From MED-G105 sp965263305 (GTDB lineage Bacteria; Pseudomonadota; Alphaproteobacteria; Caulobacterales; Parvularculaceae): DNA of 64,000 nucleotides. Shown here one piece after another: positions 24,623 through 32,589 of this stretch. Location: the NCBI GenBank assembly GCA_965263305.1, contig OZ253666.1, positions 1,364,001 to 1,428,000 of the forward strand, read 5' to 3'. The position numbers and the translations under genes were made by a program. The notes under the pieces were generated by a model, which saw nothing but the letters and a program-made list of their open reading frames with translations, did no database searches and was not told the origin of the DNA. How positions within the stretch are numbered: the first letter of the stretch is position 1; each line of letters opens with the position of its first letter.

Positions 24623-24646
24623 TATCTACCTATCACTAGGTAGATA
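24623..24646. promoter_or_regulatory. Palindromic TetR operator
   Basis: TATCTACCTA (24623-24632) and TAGGTAGATA (24637-24646) are perfect 10-bp arms around TCAC. The site lies 19 nt upstream of the cupin start and upstream of the divergent TetR gene, the normal place for a self-regulating TetR repressor. Confidence 0.82.
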
Positions 24647-24716
24647 TCATAAAGACCGTACGAATCAAGCAAAAATTTGTACTTTGACTGAACACAAGAA
24701 AGTGTCCGCCCGCCCT

Positions 24717-25259
24717 ATGGATAGCGCCGCCCAAATCCTCGCCATCGCTGAACGTCGCATGCGGCAGGCCGGTTACAACGCCGTCAGCTATCGCGACATC
24801 GCCGAGGAAATGGGCATCAAAAGCGCGAGCATCCATTATCATTTCCCACGAAAGGAAGATCTCGGCGTTGCGCTCTTAAAGCGCTATACGGAGAATTTTC
24901 GAAAAAGCCTCAAGGCGCAAACGGCGAGCCTCGCCACCCCTCAGGACAACATCGCCGCTTTTATCGGCATCTCGCGATATGCGTTAGAAGACCAGGGTAT
25001 GATCTGCTTGGGCGCGGCCCTCGGCGCGGAGGCGTCTGGGCTGCCCGATGCGGTGACGAATGAAATCAAGACATTCTTTGACGTAGGCATCGCCTGGCTG
25101 ACCGTGCAATATAAAGCCATCGGCGTAAAAACGCCGGCGGACAAAGCCAAAAGCGCCCTCTCCCTTTTGCAGGGCGCTATGATTGTGCGATCGGTGACGG
25201 GCGATAAGTCGGTTTTTGACGCCGCGGCGAAGATGATCACCGCAACGGCGCAGGCTTGA
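24717..25259 (+). CDS. TetR/AcrR-family transcriptional repressor
   Basis: A 180-residue regulator with an N-terminal TetR helix-turn-helix (residues 5-52; GYNAVSYRDIAEEMGIKSASIHYHF) and a C-terminal ligand-binding helical domain containing CLGAALGAEASGLP. It most likely represses the divergent cupin-VOC genes through the 10-bp palindrome between them. The ATG at 24717 fits the usual family start; a TTG at 24684 is possible. The open frame from 24618 runs through the operator and is not real. Confidence 0.88.
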   Translation: MDSAAQILAIAERRMRQAGYNAVSYRDIAEEMGIKSASIHYHFPRKEDLGVALLKRYTENFRKSLKAQTASLATPQDNIAAFIGISRYALEDQGMICLGAALGAEASGLPDAVTNEIKTFFDVGIAWLTVQYKAIGVKTPADKAKSALSLLQGAMIVRSVTGDKSVFDAAAKMITATAQA

Positions 25260-25303
25260 AACGCGGTTTCTTATAATCTTTTACCTGACGTTTTTCGCTC
25301 AAA

Positions 25304-25819
25304 CTAGTCATAGACGATTTCTTCGAGATGGGTTCGAAGCCCATAAAGGGCTTCAAGCATTGGCGTCCAATCACTATCGCCTTTTAGGGTTCGGTATCGT
25401 TCGTATACCGGTTGTAACGACTCAACAATTTGCTGCCGTTTGCGTTCCCCCTTTTTGGTGATCGCCACATATCGCGCGCGCTTATCTTCCGGGGTTTCGT
25501 TGAAAACGATGTATCCTTTTTCGGCCAGTTTTTTGGTTGTTGACGACATGGTGGGCTGGGTCACCATGAAGGCTTTTGCAAGCTGCGTTACCGTCTCTTT
25601 CTCGTCGAGCCGGGCAAGGCGGTTGAGGACGCCGAATTGCGCCGGTGTAACGTCTCCCGGTAAAAAACGCTGAAAAAATGTCTCCGCGAGATGGGCGATC
25701 ATGTCGATCTCAGCCATGACCTTAAATTCGATAGGATCGTCAGGGAGCCCTGCATCTGATCCGCCCGGTTTATTGTTGTCAGTTTTCAATGTTGAATTAC
25801 CCGGGTCATCAGGGGCCAA
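25304..25819 (-). CDS. MarR-family transcriptional regulator
   Basis: A 171-residue winged-helix regulator. After about 30 polar residues comes a MarR domain with DVTPAQFGVLNRLARLDEKE, the recognition region MVTQPTMSSTTKKLAEKGY and the wing ETPEDKRARYVAIT. Its first 34 nt overlap the end of the upstream nitroreductase gene, so the two form an operon, and it probably represses that operon through the palindrome at 26967-26990. The inducer is unknown, often an aromatic or redox-active compound in this family. Confidence 0.9.
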   Translation of the reverse strand: MAPDDPGNSTLKTDNNKPGGSDAGLPDDPIEFKVMAEIDMIAHLAETFFQRFLPGDVTPAQFGVLNRLARLDEKETVTQLAKAFMVTQPTMSSTTKKLAEKGYIVFNETPEDKRARYVAITKKGERKRQQIVESLQPVYERYRTLKGDSDWTPMLEALYGLRTHLEEIVYD

Positions 25820-26943
25820 CGCGGCGATGGGGGCTGTGCTTTGCTATAGCCGAGCCTGAATACCCCCTGCACTCTGCCGGGCTGGGCAACGGCCAGCCTT
25901 TCATGCATCCGGTCGAACACGCCAGCCATTTCTGGAAACTCTTGCAGCGCCTGGCTCAAAGGATGGAATGCGAGCCCCGCTTTCGTCGCCGCAAGATGAA
26001 GGCGCACCCAATCAGCGCCGGCGCGGATCTGAGAGGCGCGGCTATTGTCCGGCGTGGCTAACCAGACAAATGCCATCGCTGAATTTATGGCGTCCGCGTA
26101 AAAGGAAAACGCCGCCTTTGCAGCCCGCGATGTTGGGTCGGCGAGATTTTCATTACTCAGTATTCCAAACGTCTTCCACAAACCGACCATGCCGCCAGAA
26201 ACGGAAATGCCGTCTGGGTTTTCCGCGATGTCGTCTGCGCCAATTCGCGTGAGGTCAACGGATTCCTTATGGGTCCGCCGCGTTTTAGTTTCAATTTCCC
26301 ACGCCTCATAACAAAGGGCGCGCAGATCACTTATGTTTTCTAGGTCTGTCGTAATCCCGACCATGTTGGCGTCCCCCCTCGCCGCCTTTTGCAAGGCGAT
26401 CAAATCACCTTCCTGGACCGGGCGTTTGACATCATAAACGGAGCGATCCGTTCTTCGCATGGGGATCTGGTCGAAGAGCGGGTCCACCGGTAACGCCCCG
26501 CCCTTCGACAAACGAATTTTTGCGATGGGCCGTCCGTCAAGGGCTGTATCATCGACCCCTTCCGGAAAAAGATCGAAAATCGGATCGTACCCTGCATTTT
26601 CAGCAGCGAGCCTCATCACCTCAAGGAAGGCGCCTAAGCCAACCACGATCTGCCGGTTCTGAGGATCCGTGTGCGGCAAAAGCCTTTCGGTGTCGGGCAT
26701 CAGCGTGAAGGATAATTCATCATCTTCAAGTTTGATGAGCCAGGGCTGCCGATTATGGGGCGATGGCGCAAGGATCGCGTAAGACAGAATATCGAGACGT
26801 ATGTCCCCCGAAGGCTCGCCAATCGCCCGCCAAGGCGCGGTCACCGCCCTCAGCCCATCGGAAGGCGCGCAGCTACTTGCGCCTATCCCAATAATGACGG
26901 CGCTCGAAGCACCCGTTACCAGCATCCCGCGGCGTGAGATCAT
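25786..26943 (-). CDS. Tat-exported Acg-family FMN nitroreductase-like protein
   Basis: A 385-residue protein of the Acg (Rv2032) nitroreductase-like group: a double nitroreductase fold with the FMN-site SPHNRQPWLI near residue 61 and RRTDRSVYDV near 157. The N-terminus MISRRGMLVTGASSA is a Tat signal ending near a Cys, so a periplasmic or membrane-anchored location is likely. Acg-type proteins bind or store flavin and often lack full reductase activity. It is the first gene of an operon with a MarR regulator that overlaps its end. Confidence 0.82.
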   Translation of the reverse strand: MISRRGMLVTGASSAVIIGIGASSCAPSDGLRAVTAPWRAIGEPSGDIRLDILSYAILAPSPHNRQPWLIKLEDDELSFTLMPDTERLLPHTDPQNRQIVVGLGAFLEVMRLAAENAGYDPIFDLFPEGVDDTALDGRPIAKIRLSKGGALPVDPLFDQIPMRRTDRSVYDVKRPVQEGDLIALQKAARGDANMVGITTDLENISDLRALCYEAWEIETKTRRTHKESVDLTRIGADDIAENPDGISVSGGMVGLWKTFGILSNENLADPTSRAAKAAFSFYADAINSAMAFVWLATPDNSRASQIRAGADWVRLHLAATKAGLAFHPLSQALQEFPEMAGVFDRMHERLAVAQPGRVQGVFRLGYSKAQPPSPRWPLMTRVIQH

Positions 26944-26966
26944 CGCCCCCTCCAGTCAGGTCAATT

Positions 26967-26990
26967 ATATACATTGATATCTATGTATAT
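26967..26990. promoter_or_regulatory. Palindromic operator of the nitroreductase-MarR operon
   Basis: ATATACAT (26967-26974) and ATGTATAT (26983-26990) are perfect arms, and the centre GATATC is itself palindromic, so the 24 bp are symmetric apart from one position pair. It lies 24 nt upstream of the nitroreductase start, where a MarR dimer would block transcription. Confidence 0.8.
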
Positions 26991-27033
26991 GGCGACATGG
27001 AGTCAAGAGGGGCAGTAAAGCGTTTAAAGACCT

Positions 27034-27086
27034 GATCCCGGCGCAAAGCCCGGAAGCAAAACAGAGCTAATCTCCGGGCGGGGATC
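27034..27086. repeat. Nested inverted repeat
   Basis: GATCCC (27034-27039) pairs with GGGATC (27081-27086), and inside it GCCCGGA (27048-27054) pairs with TCCGGGC (27073-27079). It lies just 3' of the three-repeat secreted protein gene and may end its transcript or form a structured tail; no T-tract is present. It did not match a riboswitch I know. Confidence 0.45.
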
Positions 27087-27117
27087 ACTCCGGCAGAATG
27101 CGAGGCGCTAGTCATGA

Positions 27118-28473
27118 CTAAAAATCGATATCAGAGAAATCGAGCGGCGGCGGATTTCTGAGCAGTTCGGTTTCGGTCAATGTCGTCAGATAGTGGTATT
27201 CCCACTCGTTCCCGATATGCCGAATTTGCGGAATGACAACATCGCCATTCGTCCTCAGATTATCGAATGGTGCGGTCAGGCTCTTCCAGTAGTCTGCACC
27301 AACTGTACCCAAGAAAACATCATCGCGGCGATCATCTTCGCCGTTGGGATCGTTCAGAATTAATCGGACTTGCCCGAAAGTTATGACGCCCCCAACATCA
27401 TCGGGATCTATTTCAACACGCTGTGGCGCAAAGAAATGAAAATTGTAACCGGGCATTAGTCGAACCGAGACCCCTCCATCAGGTTCATTTCGGATATCAG
27501 CCGGCGTGTTGGTGTTACCGCCAAAATCATTACGGAATGCAGCGCCCGTGACCGCCTCGTTTTGCTGGACATAACGCCACTCGCCGGTGGATTTGCTTAA
27601 GATCAGTGCATTGAGGTTTCGTACTTCAATGCGCGTGTTATCGCCGATTAAATGTTGACGATCTGCGTCTTGATTGATGGCGCCCGCAACAATCATAGCG
27701 TTCCAACCTTCGGGCAAGGTATTTCCAAATCCGACACGAGGCCCAAACGCCCAATCAAAGAAATCTGGTACGCCCGCAAGTCGCCCTTCATGGGGTTCGG
27801 TGAGCGCATCGACGAGGGTTTGAAAATGATGTTGGGGCGTTACATTGATTGGCGTTTGCGCCGCTTCCTGGTCCGCGATCACGTCATTATAAACTTGCTC
27901 GATATTGCGTCTATTCAGGTTAAACACCGCGCACACAAAAACGCCTCGAAATCGATCACAATCAACGAAATTTGGGTTAGTCTCGTACCCTTCCGAAACG
28001 GTCTCGAAGATACCAGCCTGCAATGGGTCCGGTTCGGGACTGGGCTCCGCTTGAACTAGTTGAAAATGTACTTCCTCGATATTGCTGGCGTTCAATTCAA
28101 ACTCCGCGCAAATTGTAACGTCTCGAAACCTGTCACAGTCTATATATCGCGGATTATCCGCATACCCTTCCTGAGCCGACCCATATAATCCTGCCGAGAT
28201 CTCGTCGGGCCCGGCTGGTTGAGGAAGAACAAGTCGTTCATAGGTCGCTTCGATGTTTCTGCGCGTCAATCGAAACTCTGCGCAAACCGTACGGCCCATG
28301 AACGGGTCGCAGTCAATATATGATGGATTACTTTCATAACCCTCGATAGCCGAGTCGTATATTCCTGCGCTTCCATCTTGCGCGTGCCCAGCTGTTGAGA
28401 ACGCGAGAATGGACGAGGTCGCCATCGCAGCTGTTGAGAGTCTTCTTAGAGTCATTTCTTCCGTCACTTTCAT
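27118..28473 (-). CDS. Secreted protein with three internal Cys-pair repeats, function unknown
   Basis: I do not recognise this 451-residue protein. A Sec signal peptide (about residues 1-31, cut after GHA) is followed by three repeats of about 47 residues at 37-83, 95-141 and 154-200. Each reads roughly G-I/L-Y/F-x5-EGY-x2-NP-x-Y/F-I/V-DCD-x-F-x5-CA-x-F-x-L-x4-NIE and has two Cys nine residues apart (55/64, 113/122, 172/181) that could form a disulphide. Residues 210-451 are a separate, mainly beta-rich domain with no known motif. A second ATG at 28455 may be the real start. It stands alone in an AT-rich surround, which suggests an acquired gene. Confidence 0.75.
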   Translation of the reverse strand: MKVTEEMTLRRLSTAAMATSSILAFSTAGHAQDGSAGIYDSAIEGYESNPSYIDCDPFMGRTVCAEFRLTRRNIEATYERLVLPQPAGPDEISAGLYGSAQEGYADNPRYIDCDRFRDVTICAEFELNASNIEEVHFQLVQAEPSPEPDPLQAGIFETVSEGYETNPNFVDCDRFRGVFVCAVFNLNRRNIEQVYNDVIADQEAAQTPINVTPQHHFQTLVDALTEPHEGRLAGVPDFFDWAFGPRVGFGNTLPEGWNAMIVAGAINQDADRQHLIGDNTRIEVRNLNALILSKSTGEWRYVQQNEAVTGAAFRNDFGGNTNTPADIRNEPDGGVSVRLMPGYNFHFFAPQRVEIDPDDVGGVITFGQVRLILNDPNGEDDRRDDVFLGTVGADYWKSLTAPFDNLRTNGDVVIPQIRHIGNEWEYHYLTTLTETELLRNPPPLDFSDIDF

Positions 28474-28790
28474 TACAAATACCGCCCGTCACTCAGCGTT
28501 TGACAAACGAGAACCAGCCGAAGCATTCACCAGAAGTTTTAAGGCGCGCTTTTCAGAAAACAGAAAAATTAAACTGCTAAGATGAAAAGGCATAAATACT
28601 CAAATAGATTATATTATTCACGGTTTATATTTTGGCGTTTTTATTCATAACTGTATCTGATCATAAAATTGTCACATTATGATAGTTAAATTTTATTAGG
28701 TGATAAAAATTTTACATGAATTTAATTGAATAGCGTCTCGAAGATCAAAAACTGATGAATAGCTTAACATCCCTTCACAAACTAAATTCG

Positions 28791-28812
28791 ACCGATCTCA
28801 TTCGAGATCGGT
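28791..28812. repeat. 9-bp hairpin downstream of metK
   Basis: ACCGATCTC (28791-28799) and GAGATCGGT (28804-28812) are exact complements around ATTC. It follows the metK terminator on the minus strand and lacks a U-tract, so it may protect the 3' end or be a protein site. Confidence 0.45.
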
Positions 28813-28837
28813 TTCGCTACAGATGCGGCGCAAGCAC

Positions 28838-28873
28838 AAAAAAACCTCGCCGACTAAACCGGCGAGGTTTTTT
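28838..28873 (-). terminator. Intrinsic terminator of metK
   Basis: CCTCGCCG (28845-28852) and CGGCGAGG (28860-28867) form a stem flanked by A/T runs on both sides, 20 nt after the metK stop on the minus strand. Confidence 0.93.
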
Positions 28874-28892
28874 GAAGAAATGAAAAATCTGC

Positions 28893-30122
28893 TTAGCGGA
28901 TGACCGCTTTTAACTGATCAACAAGGTCGACCCGCTCCCAGGAGAAACCACCGTCGGCGTCAGGGTCCCGACCGAAATGGCCATAAGCAGCGGTGCGGGC
29001 GTAGATCGGTTTGTTGAGGTCGAGCTGACGACGAATGCCCGATGGCGACAGGTCCATCACCTCGCGCAAGGCGCGTTCAATGGCGACATCATCAGCACCC
29101 TGGCCCGTACCATGGAGATCAACATAGACCGACAACGGATCAGCCACGCCAATCGCGTAAGAAAGCTGGATGGTGCAACGATCAGCGAGCTCCGCCGCCA
29201 CAACGTTTTTCGCCAAGTAACGTGCGGCGTATGCGGCCGACCGGTCAACTTTCGTCGTGTCCTTGCCGGAGAACGCCCCGCCGCCATGGGGCGCTGCGCC
29301 GCCATAGGTGTCGACAATTATCTTGCGGCCCGTCAGGCCCGCATCGCCATCCGGCCCGCCAATGACGAATTTACCAGTCGGGTTCACATGCCATACGCAA
29401 TCGCTGGCGATCGGCACATCTTCGATGGCTTGGCGAATATAAGGCTCTACAACCTCGCGCACCTTGTCGGAGGTCCAACTCTCATCAAGGTGCTGCGTAG
29501 ACAGAACAATTGATGTGACTTCCGCCGGCGCACCGTTTTCATAGCGCACGGTCACTTGGCTTTTTGCATCAGGCCCTAGAAGACCGGCATCGCCCTCTTT
29601 GGCGTGGCGCGCTTGGGCGAGAAGATGCAGGATCTTGTGGCTATAGTGGATGGGCGCCGGCATGAGGGCGCCCTTTGTTTCGTTACAGGCGTACCCGAAC
29701 ATAATGCCCTGATCGCCCGCGCCCTCGGCATTTGCGTCCAGCGCCTTATCGACCCCTTGGGCAATATCCGCTGACTGACCGTGTAGGAGGACATCAACAT
29801 CAGCGTTTTGCCAATGAAAACCATCCTGCTCATAACCGATATCGCGAATGGCGGCGCGGGCCGCCGCTTCAAAGCGCTCTGGATTGACCCGATCAGCGAC
29901 GCCCATCAGGCTTTCGGGAGCCCGGACTTCGCCTGCAATGACGACTTTGTTGGTCGTCGTCAGCGTTTCGCACGCAACACGAACGTCCCAAGGGTTTAGG
30001 CCCGACGCCATCGCTTCATTATAGATGAGATCAACGATTTCGTCGGAAACGCGATCACAGACCTTGTCCGGATGACCTTCGGAAACGCTTTCACTGGTGA
30101 ACAGATAGGCCTGTCTTGTCAT
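28893..30122 (-). CDS. metK: S-adenosylmethionine synthetase
   Basis: A 409-residue enzyme making S-adenosylmethionine from ATP and methionine. Landmarks are the N-terminal TSESVSEGHPDKVCD, the GDQGIMFGYA segment and the loop GGGAFSGKDTTKVDRSAAYAAR. The alphaproteobacterial lineage of MetK usually has the extra insertions seen here. AGGAG lies 11 nt before the ATG. It follows the XRE gene as in most alphaproteobacteria, but trmB, which often comes next, is missing. An 8-bp palindrome lies in the leader; I found no SAM riboswitch that I could recognise. Confidence 0.97.
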   Translation of the reverse strand: MTRQAYLFTSESVSEGHPDKVCDRVSDEIVDLIYNEAMASGLNPWDVRVACETLTTTNKVVIAGEVRAPESLMGVADRVNPERFEAAARAAIRDIGYEQDGFHWQNADVDVLLHGQSADIAQGVDKALDANAEGAGDQGIMFGYACNETKGALMPAPIHYSHKILHLLAQARHAKEGDAGLLGPDAKSQVTVRYENGAPAEVTSIVLSTQHLDESWTSDKVREVVEPYIRQAIEDVPIASDCVWHVNPTGKFVIGGPDGDAGLTGRKIIVDTYGGAAPHGGGAFSGKDTTKVDRSAAYAARYLAKNVVAAELADRCTIQLSYAIGVADPLSVYVDLHGTGQGADDVAIERALREVMDLSPSGIRRQLDLNKPIYARTAAYGHFGRDPDADGGFSWERVDLVDQLKAVIR

Positions 30123-30169
30123 GGGGGCTGATGCTCCTGGAATAATGGTGAACGCTCTCGCGCCTTCAC

Positions 30170-30189
30170 ATATAAAGAAAGCTTTATAT
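30170..30189. promoter_or_regulatory. Palindrome in the metK leader
   Basis: ATATAAAG (30170-30177) and CTTTATAT (30182-30189) are perfect 8-bp arms around AAAG, some 48 nt upstream of the metK start. It is a candidate operator, perhaps for the XRE regulator encoded just upstream, or it could overlap the metK promoter. Confidence 0.6.
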
Positions 30190-30355
30190 CTTAGCGCGCG
30201 CTTTTATCGAACGCCGCCCCATCTGTCCACCAAAGAAAGAATTAAGGTCAAGATTTTGGCGAAAAACCGCAATAGCTGGCGTGGCGCACCAGCAATTTCA
30301 CTTGTTTCTTATCCGAAAATATAGTCGATCCGTCGGCGATTAAGAGGGACCAAAA

Positions 30356-30781
30356 TCAAGCAATCTCTTCTGTTTCAATACCAGCAAGAGATTTGACGAG
30401 CTCTAAGACGCGTTTGCGTACCTTCGAATCGTTGATTTCCGAAAAGTACTTGCAGAGCTGAACACCCTCCGCAGAATTGAGGAGGTCCATCATCGCACCG
30501 CTGTCTACATCGTTGTTTTCGGCGAACCCGTAAGAAATACCGGTATCCGCGTCGTAGTCATCAAAGAGGAATTGCAGCGGGATATTTAGAATTTTCGATA
30601 TTTCGAACAAACGACTGGCGCCGATACGATTGACGCCTTTCTCATATTTCTGGATTTGCTGAAAGGTAAGCCCCAACGCTTCACCAAGCTTATCCTGACT
30701 CATACCAAGCATTGTGCGACGTAACCGAACGCGACTGCCCACATGGACATCAATAGGATGTGAATTCTTATCTTTCGCCAT
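30356..30781 (-). CDS. XRE-family regulator between lnt and metK (PraR/PhrR-like)
   Basis: A 141-residue Cro/C1-type regulator with the helix-turn-helix at about residues 12-70 (QKYEKGVNRIGASRL) and an acidic then helical C-terminus. The ATG at 30781 begins MAKDKNSHPIDVHVG, the usual family start; the TTG frame from 30820 is less likely. The location lnt-XRE-metK is widely kept in alphaproteobacteria, where relatives called PraR or PhrR regulate stress and cell-surface functions. It is paralogous to the regulator at 5401-5787. It may bind the palindrome in the metK leader (inference). Confidence 0.88.
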   Translation of the reverse strand: MAKDKNSHPIDVHVGSRVRLRRTMLGMSQDKLGEALGLTFQQIQKYEKGVNRIGASRLFEISKILNIPLQFLFDDYDADTGISYGFAENNDVDSGAMMDLLNSAEGVQLCKYFSEINDSKVRKRVLELVKSLAGIETEEIA

Positions 30782-30930
30782 AGCGCTTTTCGACGTGAAA
30801 GGTGCGCACCACTCTCTCAACGGTGCAGCACAGGTCTCACTCCCCCAGAATTCCTTTATAGATTAATTGGTTAATACCGCAAATAACTTTGACGTGTTTT
30901 TCATTTTTAGCGAATTTTTTGCTTAAATTT

Positions 30931-32589
30931 TCATTCAGCAACGTTTTTCGCGCCGATTCTCACCGGCGAAACCCCAATTATCGCAACGACAATCATCAAA
31001 ATTAGAAATCCAAAATCACCGATATGCGCGTAAACCGTCGGTTTAATCGCCCTGGGTAACGCATGACTGATGACACCAGGCTGGTAGAGCGCCACCCGGC
31101 CCAGATAGCGCCCGGCGGCGTCTATGAGGACAGACACACCGGTATTGGCGGCCCGGGCCATGGGCAATCCGGTTTCAACGGAACGCAATCGCGCTTGATC
31201 GAGATGCTGGCGCGGGCCGGAGCTATCGCCAAACCAGGCGTCATTGGTGACGGTGACGAGCCACTCGGGCCTATTTTCACGGGGGTGAATGGCGCCCGGA
31301 AAAATCGTTTCATAGCAAATCAGTGGGGAGAACGGGACACCGCCGGCGGAGAATGTGCGGGGCCCCGGGCCGGGCTTAAACCCGTCTTCGAACGGCGCAA
31401 GCTGCGCTAATCCGAGCGCCTTCAAAAGCCCTTTGAGGGGCAGATACTCCCCAAACGGCACCAGATGATGTTTGTCATAGTAATCGATGGGGCGCATGCC
31501 AGCGGGCGTATTCGCCAGGATCGACATGGCGTTGTAAAATCGCGTTTCCCCCTCATCGCTCACATCACGGCGTACGGCGCCGCTTAGCAATACCGTGTTC
31601 GCGGGCAACTGCACACCGATACCTTTCAGGGCCTCCGGATATTCATCGACCAAGGGCGCGGTGTTTTCCGGCCAGATGACATAAAGGCGGCCCGAGGGCG
31701 TTTCTTGCGATGACGCCGCCGAACTTGGCGCCGATAACGCGAGGGCGCGCCCGACATTGCGTCCCCAGAATGATGGGTCGATTTTTTCTTTCTGGGGAAT
31801 ATTGGGCTGCACAATGCGAACAACCACATCGTCATGAACGCCTGGGGTCGTCATCGACAAACGCGCTGCGCCAAACCCGAACAGCGCGACGACACCGATC
31901 ACCATCACCGCCACACCTGCGAGCAGGTCTTTTGCCAATCCCTCTTTCCCTTTGGCGCTCTCGCCCGTCGCCGGCTCGTCCAACAAACAGGCGACGGGCG
32001 CCGCCGCCAGGAGCACAACAACTAAAGATAATCCGTAAGCGCCCCAATAGGCGGCGGTTTGGATCCCCATCGCCGTCCCTGCGAGGGCCTGACCGGGCAA
32101 ATTCCAGGGAAGGCCGGTTAAAATATGGCCGCGAAGATATTCAACGATCATGAAGAACAGCGCGAATACGACAACCCGCCGCCATCCCGTCACGCGGCGC
32201 GCGCGCCAAGCCCAACCGGTGACGGCGCAAGCGGCCCCATAGAAAAGTCCTAGAAAGGAAGGCATGCCCAATGCCGCGAAGGGCGACATCCAAGCGTATT
32301 GTTCAGCTTGGACAAAGAACGAGAGCGCCATCCAGTATAGGCCGAGAAGAAAGTATCCGAGACCGAAAAACCAGCCGATCATAAAGGCGCTGCGTTGTGG
32401 TTTTTCATCTCGCTGTGCGCCCTTCAACAGCACGAGCAGCACGCAGATCGCGACGGCGAAAAGGGGCAAAAAATAAAACGGCGCCTGGGCCAGTGCGCCC
32501 CCGACCCCGGCGGCAAAGGCGGCGCCCCGCCGTTTCCAACCACGCCAAGCGTCCATCATAGCGATTGTGTTCGCAAGCATGGTTGTCAT
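30931..32589 (-). CDS. lnt: Apolipoprotein N-acyltransferase
   Basis: A 552-residue inner-membrane enzyme adding the third acyl chain to the N-terminal Cys of lipoproteins. Six to eight N-terminal helices are followed by a nitrilase-like periplasmic domain with the catalytic triad contexts WPENTAP (Glu), YDKHHLVPFGEYLP (Lys) and ICYETIFPG (Cys), and a final membrane helix. The start ATG shares one base with the stop of the CorC-like gene, so the two are translationally coupled. It is part of the conserved miaB-to-metK block. Confidence 0.95.
   Translation of the reverse strand: MTTMLANTIAMMDAWRGWKRRGAAFAAGVGGALAQAPFYFLPLFAVAICVLLVLLKGAQRDEKPQRSAFMIGWFFGLGYFLLGLYWMALSFFVQAEQYAWMSPFAALGMPSFLGLFYGAACAVTGWAWRARRVTGWRRVVVFALFFMIVEYLRGHILTGLPWNLPGQALAGTAMGIQTAAYWGAYGLSLVVVLLAAAPVACLLDEPATGESAKGKEGLAKDLLAGVAVMVIGVVALFGFGAARLSMTTPGVHDDVVVRIVQPNIPQKEKIDPSFWGRNVGRALALSAPSSAASSQETPSGRLYVIWPENTAPLVDEYPEALKGIGVQLPANTVLLSGAVRRDVSDEGETRFYNAMSILANTPAGMRPIDYYDKHHLVPFGEYLPLKGLLKALGLAQLAPFEDGFKPGPGPRTFSAGGVPFSPLICYETIFPGAIHPRENRPEWLVTVTNDAWFGDSSGPRQHLDQARLRSVETGLPMARAANTGVSVLIDAAGRYLGRVALYQPGVISHALPRAIKPTVYAHIGDFGFLILMIVVAIIGVSPVRIGAKNVAE

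Larger units (their letters stand above)
28474..28892. other. AT-rich intergenic region
   Basis: The part 28560-28760 is strikingly AT-rich compared with the rest of the window (TATATTATTC, AAATTTTATTAGG, AATTTTACATG). No frame or RNA is supported. It must hold the promoter of the secreted repeat protein. The right part has the metK terminator and one extra hairpin. Confidence 0.5.

Noticed and set aside
27034..27086. c-di-GMP-I-like riboswitch, suggested by the GCAAAGCC stretch
   Set aside because: The rest of the conserved core and the second helix are missing, and the element lies 3' of genes on the minus strand, not in a leader.
30123..30355. SAM riboswitch upstream of metK
   Set aside because: I looked for SAM-II and SAM/SAH type cores in the leader and saw none that I could match; only a simple palindrome is present.
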